This document shows positions 32,819-44,560 of a stretch of DNA of 64,000 nucleotides, piece by piece; the stretch's first letter is position 1; each line of letters opens with the position of its first letter. The stretch comes from Castanea sativa (taxonomy: Eukaryota > Streptophyta > Magnoliopsida > Fagales > Fagaceae): the NCBI RefSeq assembly GCF_040712315.1, contig NC_134024.1, positions 992,001-1,056,000 on the forward strand. Reading direction: 5' to 3'. A program made the translations under genes and the position numbers. The notes below the pieces were generated by a model that was not told the DNA's origin, made no database searches, and saw only the letters and a list, made by a program, of their open reading frames with translations.

Positions 32819-33490
32819 CGTAAGTGCACACCGCACCTGACCCAAAAGACAATCACGGGCTCAGGCCCAATGAGCCTTAAACAATAAAATTTGTAGAGTG
32901 TGGGCTCGAAACCTAGGTTTGAAGTACTGGGAGCTTAACAACAGGCTTTTGTAAGTAAATACAAGTGAAAAACAAATGATAATTGCAAAGGAATCTCCTC
33001 GGACTTGAGCCGAGGACTACTTCTTTATTATTTCTCTTTCTTCTTTCAAGATTACAATTTTTTTCCCCTCCTTCCCTTTGTCTCACCCCCCCCCTTTTAT
33101 ACTTCCTTCCCTGATACTTTTTGAATAGTGGCTAGAAGTTTCCCCCTCACTGTTCAGGGGTCACCTCCCCATTAATGCGGCCAGGGAGGTAGGTGCAGAG
33201 CCTTTAATGCAAAGGTGGCAGCCTTTGCTCTTGATATTTTCTTTAATACTGGTGCATCTAGAAGATTCAGGATGTCCCCCTTTAACCACCAGTCTTTCCA
33301 GGGTTGTGCCTCGATCTTCATAATGAAGTTTTGAGTTCTCTTGAATCTGTCCGAGGAAAAGCTCTCTCTCGGCCGTATCCTCGGACCTCGGCGTACGGGC
33401 CAACTCGTAGAGTTTAATTATGGAGGTGTCGGCCCTCCATGCTACAGTCCAAAGGCCCACATGCCCATTTGGGTCTTTTTACTCCTCACA
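32819..33490 (+). mobile_element. Solo LTR, second copy of the 4079 family
   Basis: Starts CGTAAGTGCACACCGCACC (TG changed to CG) and ends TTTTACTCCTCACA. Shares with the 4079 copy GCCCAATGAGCCTTAAACAAT, TTTGTAGAGTGTGGG, CTCCTCGGAC, GTTCAGGGGTCAC, CCCCATTAATGCGGCCAGG and GGCCCAAATACCCGTTTG-like ends. Flanking 5-mers (AGCAT and AGTAC) do not match well, so the target site has decayed or recombined. Confidence 0.8.
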
Positions 33491-34384
33491 AGTACAATAA
33501 TGATTGATTTACAATTTAAATTGAAAAATAAATAAAAGATGCCTCTATCACCCCAAATGAATGTAGAATGAACTAATGTTAAGGCAAAATGACTAGAAGT
33601 TGTTTTTTTCAAAGAAAAGGTGACCAAAGGTAGGAGCTTATGGGAAATTCCTATGCTTTCTGAGTGTAACTGGAGATGGAGGGAAAATTAAGGACATGTT
33701 TTATCATTTATGGCATGACCACTAGCATCCGAATTCGTCATTACTGCAAGCTTACAGACTTATGCTAGATCAAAGAATCTATTTTGAATCACTAGAGATG
33801 TGTAAAGGTTCAAATATATCAACACATATATTTACTCTGTTGAGCTACTTCAATATTAGCAAATACAATTGTATTGCTAATTAGTAGTCAATAAAAACTT
33901 CTCTTCCAGTCCTAGATTGGTACCCAAAAAAAAAAAAAATTTACAAATGCATAAGAATTCTTTTATAGCTTAGTTGACCAACAACCAAGGATAGCCAAGC
34001 TCGGAGGGGATAATGCAGAAATACTATGTGGGTGTTCTGCAATGTTTTTGACAATGCAGAAAACTTTTTTTTTTTTGGTGCCTTAAGTTTCTACATATGT
34101 AGACAGATTGATAATTGATCATTGGAAAGCAGAGTTTCAAATGGGCTGTATAATATATATACAACCCTTGCAAGGAAGCGACTTCACACTTACGCTTCTA
34201 ATATCTATCATATATATAGACAGAAAATCAGAGATGTCATAGCTCAAAATTCCGAAGATGAAAAACCCCATTTTTCCAAATTCACGAAGGAGTTGCCATC
34301 AGATTCGGACTTTGCCTCTTGGGCTATTATTAAAAAGTAACAATAATAAGTAGCATTATTATTGGAAAAGAAAAATCTAAGCTT
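33491..34384. other. Intergenic, no gene recognised
   Basis: The plus-strand frame at 34122-34340 has no motif I know. Homopolymers at 33929-33941 and 34065-34076. Confidence 0.4.
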
Positions 34385-34500
34385 TTATGGTGTAAATCCC
34401 ATCCAGGTAGCAATGCTAGCAACTTGTGTGTCAAAGCAGCTCTCCACGTGTGCATGATATCTTTGAATCGCTGTTTCATGTTTTTCCATGCGCGCGCTCA
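34385..34500 (-). pseudogene. TIR-domain 3' relic of a TNL
   Basis: Minus strand reads ME-KHET..QRFKDIMHTWRAALT, then (out of frame) VASIA and GWDLHHK. This is the last helix of a TNL TIR exon, matching FKDDDVKTWRAALTEVASL..GW of the exon at 52 kb. Indels and stops are present. The upstream part of the TIR is not found above 34500. Confidence 0.65.
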
Positions 34501-36192
34501 ATGATCTGTTGTTAGCTCAATCGATAACCGAACCGACTCGACGAAGCGTAGCGTCTGTTGAGTTTTGGAGATATATTCAATTGGGTTTTGAAGAATAACA
34601 AACAGAGGAAAATAAATTATAATTATAAATTAGGGAAGAAAGATAAAAGGATTTGATTGTTGTGGGTTTTCATTTTATTTTGAAAAAGGGGAAAAGAAAT
34701 TCAGGAGCTCGATGTGATTGGAAAGTGTGTACAGAGTTTTTTTTTAAAGGTTTTTTTTTAATATAAAAATAATAATAATAAAATAAATAAATGGTTCAAG
34801 CCAATAGAACTGGTAAATGCCCATACCCATACCCGGTCTGACCCATATCTTCCGATCTGACCCGTTTATTAGGTGCATTTGAAGGGGTATGTATAAATGT
34901 TGAGCATTGCGTCTGTTTAGGATCCACTTATTTTATCAAATTAAAATTTTTTTATCGAGAGTACTATAGATAAAGATAAAAGCTTAATCGAAATAAGATA
35001 AGAAAACTCATGAATAATATCAAAAAATATAATAAGATCTATAAATAAGAAGAAAAATAAATTAAATAAGAAAATAGATTGAAAAAAATAATCTTTCTCA
35101 ATCGTACACTTAGTTTTAGCGGTGCTAAAATGCTATATACCAAATGCAAAAGTAAGGCTCCTTTAACGGAGCTCTAAGTCTCTAACCAAAGATGATCGTA
35201 CACCGTAGGTAAAAAATAAAAACTTTTTTATTCCTACGTTCACCCTGCTTTGATTATTTTACTGATTTCTTTTCTTTCTTTTTATCCTTATTTTTTCTCT
35301 TCCTTTTCCTTTATTTCTATTCGTCTGTCTCTCTCCTCACTTTTTCTCTCCATCTCCACTTTGGGTTTCTCTCTTCCTCCATTGTCGATCTGCACGAGCC
35401 CAGCCGACGCTCACCGACAGATATCCGACCCATCTTGCCCATTCTTCTCTTTGACCCATCTCGCCCTTTCCGACCCACGCACTATCGCCGACTCGATTCA
35501 TCATCCTCCTCACCCATTTTCGAAGCCCAGCTCCGTTCATCCCCACCGAAGCTCTGTTAATTTATGTTTACAAAATGCATTAAACCTTGTAGTCTTTTCC
35601 TTTTTTTTTTTTTTTTTTTGTAAGTATGAAATTGCTTCAAATTTCCTATAAGGTTAGATTATGTTTTTTTTTTTTTTTTACTTAATTTAGCACTATAAAA
35701 CTGCAGTGGCAGCTCTAGGAATTTGAATTTTTTTTTAGAGTGTTTACTAAGAAAATTAATCTATACAAAATTTAATAAAGCGATAACTTGAATATTTGCT
35801 CCAATTGTGAGTCAAGTCACAAAGGAGAGTAAAATTGTTATGACTGCAAAGCCAAAAAGAATATAATTGTTAACACCATTAAGGAGAGCTGACAACTACG
35901 ATATTTTTCTTGTTACCATTTTTTAGAGAAACATGAAATTAGATATTATATTTATTAAATAAGTTGAATGAGCTACAAATTTGAATATTTAGCAATTTTT
36001 ATATTTTTGTTTTATAGTAGGCTTTCTCGTGAATAATTAGATCACTTGCTGTTATTTGGTCTTATCTTGTTTTTGTTTGGTTTATGTTTGTTGTTATTTA
36101 GACTAATATTTATTGTTGTTATTTAAGTTTTTTTTTTATAAAAATTTTATTAAAGGGATTAAGGATTATGTTTAGGGGACAAAATTAATTTT
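34501..36192. other. Intergenic; C/T-rich block 35225-35560, no gene
   Basis: The plus-strand frame 35250-35651 is a Ser/Leu/Phe/Pro-rich translation of a pyrimidine-rich tract and looks like an untranslated leader or simple sequence. T runs at 35600-35619 and 35665-35679. No family motif. Confidence 0.45.
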
Positions 36193-36379
36193 AGAGTAAT
36201 GCTACGTCTACAATATTTTTACAATAACTATTTTTACAATAAATCTTATGCAAAAAATTGTTACTGGTAGATAAAAAAATAATATCAGTATTGAGCTTAA
36301 ATTAGAATTAGTAACAACTTATCACATTAAATTTGTTGTAAAATTATTGTGAAAATATTGTAAATGTTGCATTATTCTT
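36193..36379. mobile_element. MITE with about 35-bp imperfect terminal inverted repeats
   Basis: Left AGAGTAATGCTACGTCTACAATATTTTTAC mirrors right, reverse-complemented, AGAATAATGCAACATTTACAATATTTTCAC. Length 187 bp, no coding capacity. Target duplication is unclear in the T-rich flanks. Confidence 0.65.
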
Positions 36380-36858
36380 ATTTTTGTTGAGCCTAACTTT
36401 TGGTAATTATATATGCAAGCAAGTCAGGGTGGTCATTGCACGTAGAGCCGCAAGTGCTACAAAGGTTCGTGAAATCATATCACCTCTGATTAGAATGAAT
36501 CTCTCGTTATCCTTTGTTTAAAAAAGAAATAATAAAGGAAATAGCCAATCAAAGAACAGCTAAAACTTATAACGCCAGTAAACTGTTCTAAAGAAGTTTA
36601 AAACTCTTTTCTTACCAATTTCTTACGACTTTCTCCTTATAAAGCAATCAATGCGGTAAGAGGGTCGGAAATATATGTTCAAGATAGATTTATACAACTC
36701 TTTCATGTGATTACATTATATAGCATGCATTTCACAACAAACAAGAGAAAATTACAAACTGCAGTACAATACATTTATCTTGTTCCATTACAACATATTA
36801 AAATTATATTTGTAACGATTACAGGGATCGAAGTATAAGTTCATAATCAATGAAATTA

Positions 36859-36936
36859 CTATCCTTGTGTCCCATGAATCCAGTGACAGTCCTTGCCAGC
36901 AACACCAATAACTACGTCTTCAGTGTTCAGTCCTCC
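36859..36936 (-). pseudogene. Possible terminal exon of an unrecognised gene
   Basis: After TTTCCAATAG, the minus strand reads GGLNTEDVVIGVAGKDCHWIH and ends GTQG-TAG, a clean 25-codon stretch with balanced composition. I do not recognise it, and found no partner exon upstream. It may be chance. Confidence 0.25.
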
Positions 36937-37329
36937 CTATTGGAAACCAACAGAAAGAAATAACACAAGTCAGTAGACAAAAGTGGGTCTAGATATGGAC
37001 TCACATCTAATTACATCATATTTAGATCGATAAATTCAAATGCATGCATATGGACTTAGCTAGAATCACTCTTCTTGTTAAATAAAATAACATATATATG
37101 AAACCAAACAATGAAAATGAAGATCAAGATATAAGAATCAATTTTTTGGGGAACTAAGAAACACTTTGCTGGGTGGCTGCAATTGCTAACCTTAGTGCTT
37201 TATAGCATACAGGTATACTGATCTAACATCTTCATACTCCCTAATAAAAGTCATTAAGCTGATTGAGCAGTAATTTAGCAGATTCCTATGGAGTGGAATA
37301 ACTCATTTACTGAGTTGCTTGAAATTCAA

Positions 37330-37640
37330 TGCGTGACAGAGTGCTGGAGGTTTGGGGCTCAAGAGAGTTGAGGATGAGGCATATATGGAATCTTTTTGCT
37401 CTAGTTGGCTCAATTTGAGTGTGGTAATTAAAATTTCTCTAAAATGCTCTTGGGGATGGAGAAAACTACTCATTGGTGGCATCCTGATGATATTCTTTAC
37501 ACCAGCCACCAGCTCTGGTTACAGAGTAGTATATGATGCTGCAAGTAGTCCTAAGGCAAAAGTTTCAAGCGTATTGAAGGAAAAAAACCTGTCTGGAAGC
37601 CACTTTGGTTAATTCTCTGGTTTCTATACAGTACAAACTT
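37330..37640 (+). mobile_element. LINE fragment (zinc-binding region after RT), U2
   Basis: Contains sequence reading VVYDAASSPKAKVSSVLKEK and, out of frame, a W.PLW.. segment. It aligns with 42960-43140. The DAxSLEAKVSSVLK..W.W.PARS pattern is typical of the region downstream of reverse transcriptase in plant LINEs. Frameshifted and truncated. Confidence 0.5.
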
Positions 37641-37882
37641 CTGCTAATTGTTGATTGATAGGAAAGTTAAATTGAGAAAATATGTAAATTTGGTATAAAT
37701 TTCTGTTAATTGTTCAAGTATCCATCCTCAGAATTTTTGAAAAAAAAAATAAGAAGAAGGAAAAGAAAGAAAGGGGCCGTGTTAATGCAAGTTGAAGTTA
37801 CCCATGGAAAGGTTTTTATAATCAAATCACAAGGAAACAGGATATATATTAGCTATTTTAAATAGATCTATTGCAGAAGATT

Positions 37883-37903
37883 GGGGGGGGGGGGGGGGGG
37901 GGG
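37883..37903. repeat. Poly-G run of 21
   Basis: Uninterrupted. The matching place in U3 (about 44221) has only four G, so the run expanded after duplication, or is an assembly artefact. Confidence 0.9.
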
Positions 37904-38818
37904 TTGGATTACATACCCGTAACTTAGACATGGAGAGCCCAAAAGTAATGAGCCCAAAAGTAATGAAGCCCAAAAGATTGAGTTGCTTTGTTTCAGATTT
38001 TGCTGCAAAATAATGAAAACCAGCTTCAAAATGTTAGCAAACAAACAAGGATGAAAAATAAGAGATGCCTTTCATATGCTTTCCATTACACAGCTCAATA
38101 AATTTATTTAACTCATAATGCTGAAACAATGATTACAGAAAAGCTTAACACAAAAAGTATTGCAAAATTATAAAAAGCAAAAATAGTATTAAATCAAAAT
38201 CATTCAAAGAATAATCATGGCTTGAAAACTTCAACCGAGAAATAGTGTGCATTGTAAAAGACCTTAAGATTAAACAAACCAAACAAAGCCATATAGGCCA
38301 ACCGAAAATTCATTTGAATTTTTGAAAATTTATAATAACAGTTCCTTACAAAGTTTCATTCATAGTGCACATAATATGAAATGCTCAGCCTAACATGCAT
38401 AAATATGATTCAGAAAAATCACTGTGAAATACACACATACAACACACACACACACACACATATATATATGGTATGCACCACTATTATTCAGAAGAATGAA
38501 TATGATAAACTTACAACTACACACATACATACATACATACAAAGATTCTGAATAAATAATATTATGCTGTGCACTACAAGTATTCAAAACATACACATAA
38601 ATTCATACATAAATACATTCTGATTAATAATATGCACTACTACCATTGAGAAAAACACCATAAGAAACATGCATATACATAGATTACATACATGATACAT
38701 ACCAGAATTGAGATCAATTTTCAAGGTTTGAATGGTGGTACCCTTTCTACATTAATTTTCCTCAAGTTTCCTTGCAGCCAAACAGAGAAAATATATATAT
38801 ACACACACACACACACAC

Positions 38819-38997
38819 TTTCTGGTGATCTTTGTGGGATCTTTTTCGGTCTTTTGAGTTTCTGAAACCAGTTCCACTTCATCATCAACCTCAACCCCAG
38901 AGACACCCAAAGACCGCGTAGTGGTGGTAGTAGCACCAAACCCTATACTACTGGCAGTAGGACAATCATCTCTGCTGTCCAGCATTGCATGACCCAT
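38819..38997 (-). pseudogene. DCL4 first-exon relic, U2 copy (frame intact)
   Basis: Starts MGHAMLDSRDDCPTASSIGF, continues ATTTTTRSLGVSGVEVDDEV and ends QKTEKDPTKITRK before GTGTGTG. The KDP.KI.R(K/R) just before YQ(L/V)E is the DCL4 junction between N-terminus and helicase. The helicase exon should follow on the minus strand but is missing here (it survives in U1 at 29905-30081). The splice donor is part of a (TG)n(TA)n microsatellite. This exon alone is open; the gene is not. Confidence 0.7.
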
Positions 38998-40177
38998 TTA
39001 TCTGATCTTGGTTTCTGAATGACAAATAAGATGATGAGAAGTTTTTAATTCCAAATTGTCAAGAATTGTATCTGGATGCTGTATTAGACTGGAAAAGTGT
39101 ATAGATAACAAGTAAAACTAAATAGAATAAGATAAAAGTTTGAGATGAGTACATCAATAAAGATGATTCTGATCAGTAATAACACAATTAAAGATACTCA
39201 ATTGATAGAAGATAATCCATCAACTACAAACACACAATCGGGAGGACTTCTAGACAAAACTTCATTTTTAAAATCAAATTGTTTAAATGAAAACAAAATA
39301 ATAATGACCTAAGTTTCTTATATTGGGACCCAGAAAAACAAAAACCCTCTCTATTAAAGGAGCCTAATTCAACTATTACAGGCCCAATTCTAGGGCAAAC
39401 TCAGCACAAAATCCAAAAATTAAAAGGTGAAATTTCCACAGCTTTCTAATCAACCAAACAGAAAAGAAATAATAATTAAAAAAAATCAACAAAATTCGTT
39501 ACAACCTCAGAGTTCATCAACAATACAACTAAAAAAAAGACTCAAAATTTTCAGATTTTGAAAGGGTTTATGTATAGAGGGACAAAAAAAAGGACCACAT
39601 GACTGCTCTAAGAGAAGGTGACCTCTCTGGGAAAAAAAGCCCAAATTTTCTTCTTTCCATTTGATTTTCTGACACTGGAATTACATGCATCTATTACACT
39701 CTGCAATGGGAAATTGTACTACAAATACTATAAACAGAAGGCAACAATAGTGCCGGTTTTACCCTACCACATAATTGAACAAAAATGTTTAGTACATAGC
39801 ATAATTATTGATTAAGAAAATGAAATTAAAGACCCAGATGAATGCTAAGATAATTGTTTAAACTCTCAACTATTGCCACACACACCCCAGTTGCACCAGA
39901 TGCGACAACTTGTCCTTACCATCAAATTTGAATAACTTCTTCATATCCCAGTATGAAGCAACTAGCAGAAATAAGAATCACAAACTACTGAACTAAAAGG
40001 GCCTTTGTCACAGATTAAAAAGAAAAAAGAAATGCAGCATATACCAATGTATTTATTTTAAAAAAGAAATATACAGCTACGTACAAGATTTGTAAGAGGG
40101 AGCAAAAGATGGTGACTTACAAAAAAATCAGAGAGAAAAAGTTGATCAGCTGTGCAGATTTCTCAAAGCTACCAGTT

Positions 40178-40300
40178 TTCATTGGAATTCCTCTTCCCCG
40201 CAATCAGAGTCACCTTGCCTTTGTGCACATAAACTCCCAATCCAATTTCCCAAACACAGAATGAGTCTTTGGATTAGATTAGGAGCTGTACACTCTTTGG
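40178..40300 (-). pseudogene. TNL C-terminal tail relic
   Basis: Matches the last about 40 codons of TNL-B (45592-45710): a CTAATCTAATCCAAAGACTCATT block, then GGGAAATTGGATTGGGAG and AAGGTGACTCTGATTGCG, then a 3' flank AAACTGGTAGCTTTGAG as in TNL-B. The frame is broken (stop before the tail, shift after). No LRR is attached. Confidence 0.7.
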
Positions 40301-40949
40301 ATTAGATTACCACTGTATGGTATTATACAAATCCATTTGAACAAAAACCAGAATACAAAACGGTTAAAGACTAAAGCTCCACTTCCTGCACTTTCATACT
40401 TTATGAATTCAATTCGACAGTGTTGTTTTGTCACTGGATCCTGAAATGCAAGCAACTTCAAATTTCAACATTTGAATGTAAAAATAGTGAGAATGTAGTA
40501 CAATGTCGAATATACACGCAAGAACCTCCAACAAAATAACGAATTAGATTAAAACTAACTAATCATTATTATAAATCAGTGTAAGTACTTATTAGACCTG
40601 AAAAGGAAATGTCAGAAACACCAATAACACTCAACTTTGTTAACTTGGCCAGGCCAAGTTTCTCAAAATCAAAAGACAGAAATGAAAATGTTAAGATAAA
40701 AAGAAAATATTTCAAATTACAATTAAAGTTAAGAGGATTAGGATACCATATACCTTAGGTATGTAAGCATCTATAAGTGGACTATAGTTCATAAAGTAAC
40801 TGCAACAAATATTAACAATCCATCCAATTTTCATTATTTTACAATCCTACAGAATTAATTAGTGATGCATGCGGCCCTTGAAGCATTTAGGTCTGCTAGA
40901 TATTACTAATTGCACCAAGAGGTCGTAAATGTGATCAAGAATTTAATAC

Positions 40950-41035
40950 CTGTGAAAATCATCATCTGTGACACTTGGAGGTATTCTAGAAACAAAAACT
41001 TGAGCACCACCCTTGGAAGTTAATACCATTTTTTC
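40950..41035 (-). pseudogene. hnRNP-type RRM exon, start of RRM2
   Basis: TTTTCAACAG|exon|GTATTAAA. Reads EKMVLTSKGGAQVFVSRIPP then SVTDDDFH. VFVSRIPPSVTDDDF is RNP2 plus the first helix of an RRM, as in RRM2 of plant hnRNP-like proteins. The exon itself has intact frame and splice sites. Neighbouring exons are missing or broken, so it is a relic. Confidence 0.6.
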
Positions 41036-42889
41036 CTGTTGAAAACAGTGAGTAAATGTTCTTTAAAGACAAGCGAAGAAGGGAGCTTTTTCTCAAGAAC
41101 ATATTGTAAAATTCAATTTCAAGAGTTTATATAATAACAGCAAGGCAAAAGCCAACGTCTACCCCATGGTGTAAATAAGCATTACTGCTTTAACATATCA
41201 TCATACGAGCCAAACTGCTATGACTGTATAACGGAAAAACCAAATCAAATATTTCTTCACCATTTTTTTTTTTTTGGTAAGTAAAAAATTCATTGATTCA
41301 AAAAGAGGTGCTACCCTAGTAAAGGGACTGCATACATAGAGTATAACATAGAACAGAAAAAGAAAGAAAATTAGGAAAGTGAAAAATCAAAACTGATAGA
41401 ATACAAAACTGGTGAAAGCTCAAGGAATCCAGAAATTCTAGGAACCCTGCAGCAACAGAGAATGAAGAAAACGGTGAAGACCAGTCATATAAGGAAAAAC
41501 TTCAAAATGATGTTGGTAAAGGCTATACGCTGAAAATTGGAGTTTTTCTTGATAATTCTATGAATAGGTCTAACAATAAACAACCAACAAACTATGTTGT
41601 GATAACTCGGTTTTCCATGAGATAAAGAAACATATCAATGCAGATGGTCATGACTTAGTACAGGTTTTCAGCATAGAAAGTTAGAAACATACTGATCTTA
41701 TACTCTTGGGCTTAATAGATTTACATTTCAAGCAGGCCATCGTAGATTCAATCTGTCCAATCTATTTTAAAAAGTAGGTGGGTTTTATGGCCAAGAGTAG
41801 TGGGCTCACTACTGAGATGTTCTAGGGGGATTAGATACCTTCAAAGGTGGAACTATTTTTGTCTTTGTGCTGTTTTCCTCACCTTTTATGATGTATTTTC
41901 CTTTGTTTCTTATTGTATCGAAAATGGAGGTCTACTTGAGGCTAGTTTTTCTTTAGCACTGTATCTTCTATACTCTCTTTTAAATAAACTGTGTCATAGA
42001 CTTGGTATAATGTACAATTAAAAAATAAATAAAGTTCTTTGGTAAGAGGCACCTTATTGACAAATTGGTCATGACTGATATCTATGAGCCAGCTTCAAAA
42101 GCATGGACGAAGAATTTTATAAGTTAACATGGGCTATACAGTTTGTTCCACAAAAAGTCCTATGTTTGAAAGAAAATCAAGAGCTCCTCACAATATAAAA
42201 ACAAAATAGTGAAAGTGAAGACATTATGCACTACTTCATTGTGTCGATATAAGTCTTAACACTTAATCAGAAGGATCAAGCGGCATAATTTACAATTATT
42301 TGAAGTTCAACAAATTTCCAAAGCAGAAATAGTTTTTGTCTACCACCTGCCAAAGATTTTTTACCTCTTTTTCTTCTTGTGGCTACTAAACATAAGTTAA
42401 AGATGGAAGTAAAAAGAGTTGGGAGTACGAAAAGAGGCCAATCAAGTTTAAACACGCATGCATTGATTTAGATGCAAAGATAATTTAGTACAAAACTATG
42501 GTCATAGGTTCTTTACTCTTCCGTAAATCAAACAGCTGGATACTTAAGGCTGTAACTTGGGCTCTTACATTGAGCTATGGGCAGCTATATCTGGGCAAGC
42601 TTTGTTGCATTCAGAATACAAGTCTGATATATTATTTTCATGGTATTAATGGATGTCAATAGACAAGCAACAAACAAAAGGACGAAACTTAAATAAATAC
42701 TAGTTATCTCATTTTGCTGACTGAGGAGGCAATGCGGCTATAAGATCCATCTCTAAATAATGACATGCTCAATCATCCAAATATACAGCCAGTCGATTTG
42801 CTGTCTTTTTTTTCCCTTTATAAAATTAAATCACAAGACAATGGGGTAAAACCAAAGATTTGGAACACAATACAGGAGGTACCTTCAAG

Positions 42890-43250
42890 AGGGAGATTGA
42901 TGACATCCTGATGATACTCTTAACATCACCAGGTACTCTTAATAAGTAGTATATGATGTTGCAAGTAGTCTTAAGGAAAAATTTTCCAGTGTATTGGTGG
43001 AATCCTGATGATATTTTTAACATGAGGTATGGTTCCAGAGCAGTATATGAAGTTGCAAGTAGTCTTAAGGAAAAGTTTCAAGCATATAGCAGGAAAAAAG
43101 CTATGTCTAGAAGCCACTTAAGTCTAATCCTCTGGTTTCTATACAACGAACTTCCTCCCGTGGATATTGGAGAAGTAGATAGACCTATTTGGGTTCCTGC
43201 TAAGGGCGAACATTTATACCAGCTAAGAAACCTGGAATCCAATTAAATTG
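42890..43250 (+). mobile_element. LINE fragment, U3, with internal duplication
   Basis: Reads SRAVYEVASSLKEKFQAYSR, then after shifts NELPPVDIGEVDRPIWVPAK, the region after RT in plant LINEs (..DxPVWxPS..G.). 42905-42990 repeats 42995-43070 (CATCCTGATGAT..GTAGTATATGA). An A run at 43992-44003 may be the 3' tail. Confidence 0.55.
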
Positions 43251-44239
43251 AGGTTTTCTGAGGTTAATTAGTGGAAAAACTCTGGTTTTTTACTGCCTTT
43301 TGCTAGACATGATTCATCACTTGGTTTGCTATGCTTAACAAATTATCCACTTTCCATGAATTGTTATAGTGGGGTACAAGGGGATATTCTAGTGCATTTT
43401 GCAGGAGTTGCATAAAATCCAAACCATTTATTTTTTAAATGCAGTTTGTCAAAACAATTGTGTAGGGAAGTTATTTACAGATGCGTATATACTCTCCTCA
43501 AACAAATTGGAATAAGGTTATTGGATGGGGGGTGAAATGTTTAAGAGGTAAAAGCCTGAAAGCTTCCACATGTATTTTTGGGTGTGTGTACCATTTATGG
43601 AGTCCAAGAAAAGAAAATTCATGGATGGAATATTTAAAGTGAGGAGCAGTTGTTGAAGAAATGGAAATTGGTGTAAGGATGGAAGTTAGAGGGAATTTCA
43701 AATACTCTAGAATGAAGAGATATTTGTGTAATAGCTGGAATATTCCATTATTTGTTTTCCAAGTGAAGCCAGGGAGTCCTATGTAGTAGTGCTACTGTGT
43801 GATTGTATATGATGTCCTTGTAAAAGTCAACATGTCATTAGGAAAAGTTAGAAAGTGTTTCTTTAGTTTGACAAAAGTTTTGTTCCGCTTCAAATTTGTC
43901 TGTATCATGTCTATTCGTTTTGTTGTTACTACAGCAATGCTGTGTGTGGCTCTGAACCGAGTGTTCTCTTAACTATATATTTTCATTTATTAAAAAAAAA
44001 AAAGTAAATATAAAAAATAAAAATAAAAACCCGGTCCAAGATTTTGTAGGTATGCAACTTTGGAAAATTTGATTGACAGGAAAATTAAATAAAGGAAAAT
44101 ACCTAATCAATAACTTACATGAGGTTTCCCATGGGAATGTTACAAGTCTTACATCTAATCAAATCACAAAGAAAAGAGGAAATAAATGTGCTACTTTTAT
44201 AAATCTATGACAGAAGACTATGGGGTGGATGACATACCA

Positions 44240-44560
44240 TGAACTTAGATATGAAGAGCTCCAAAGTAATGAAGGCAACAGTGCAAGAAGAGGAGAGGTT
44301 ATTCTACAACTTGTTTTCCCTTGTCTTTAAGCATGGAATCAATAGAAGTTCTGAGCTTTTGGGTTGAACTTCCACATGACAGCTTCAAATTCTACTGGGT
44401 ATTGCTTTACCATTACAATTTTGCTTATTTGTTTCTCTATTATCAATCATCAGTACACAAATGTGACCCAAATTATCAGATAAAGAACCCATGAAGTGAC
44501 TAAGCCCATACTTCTGCACTATCAAGCTTGTGCAACTGCTAGCAATTGAAGCTTTAATGC
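44240..44560 (-). pseudogene. Unassigned exon relic shared by U3 and U1
   Basis: See 29160-29530. Best preserved here (SLIVQKYGLSHFMGSLSDN), family unknown. Confidence 0.3.

Larger units (their letters stand above)
37640..40460 (-). repeat. Duplicated unit U2
   Basis: Partial copy of the U1/U3 segment. It contains the poly-G version of a site, DCL4 exon 1 with 5' flank, the CATGACTGCTCTAAGAGAAGG block and a TNL 3'-end relic. The DCL4 helicase exon that U1 has at 29905-30081 is absent here. Confidence 0.7.

Noticed and set aside
32814..33495. Target duplication for the LTR at 32819
   Set aside because: AGCAT and AGTAC agree at only three of five bases; not claimed.
35250..35651. 133-residue plus-strand frame
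   Set aside because: Ser/Leu/Phe-rich translation of a C/T-rich tract, no family motif, ends in a T run.
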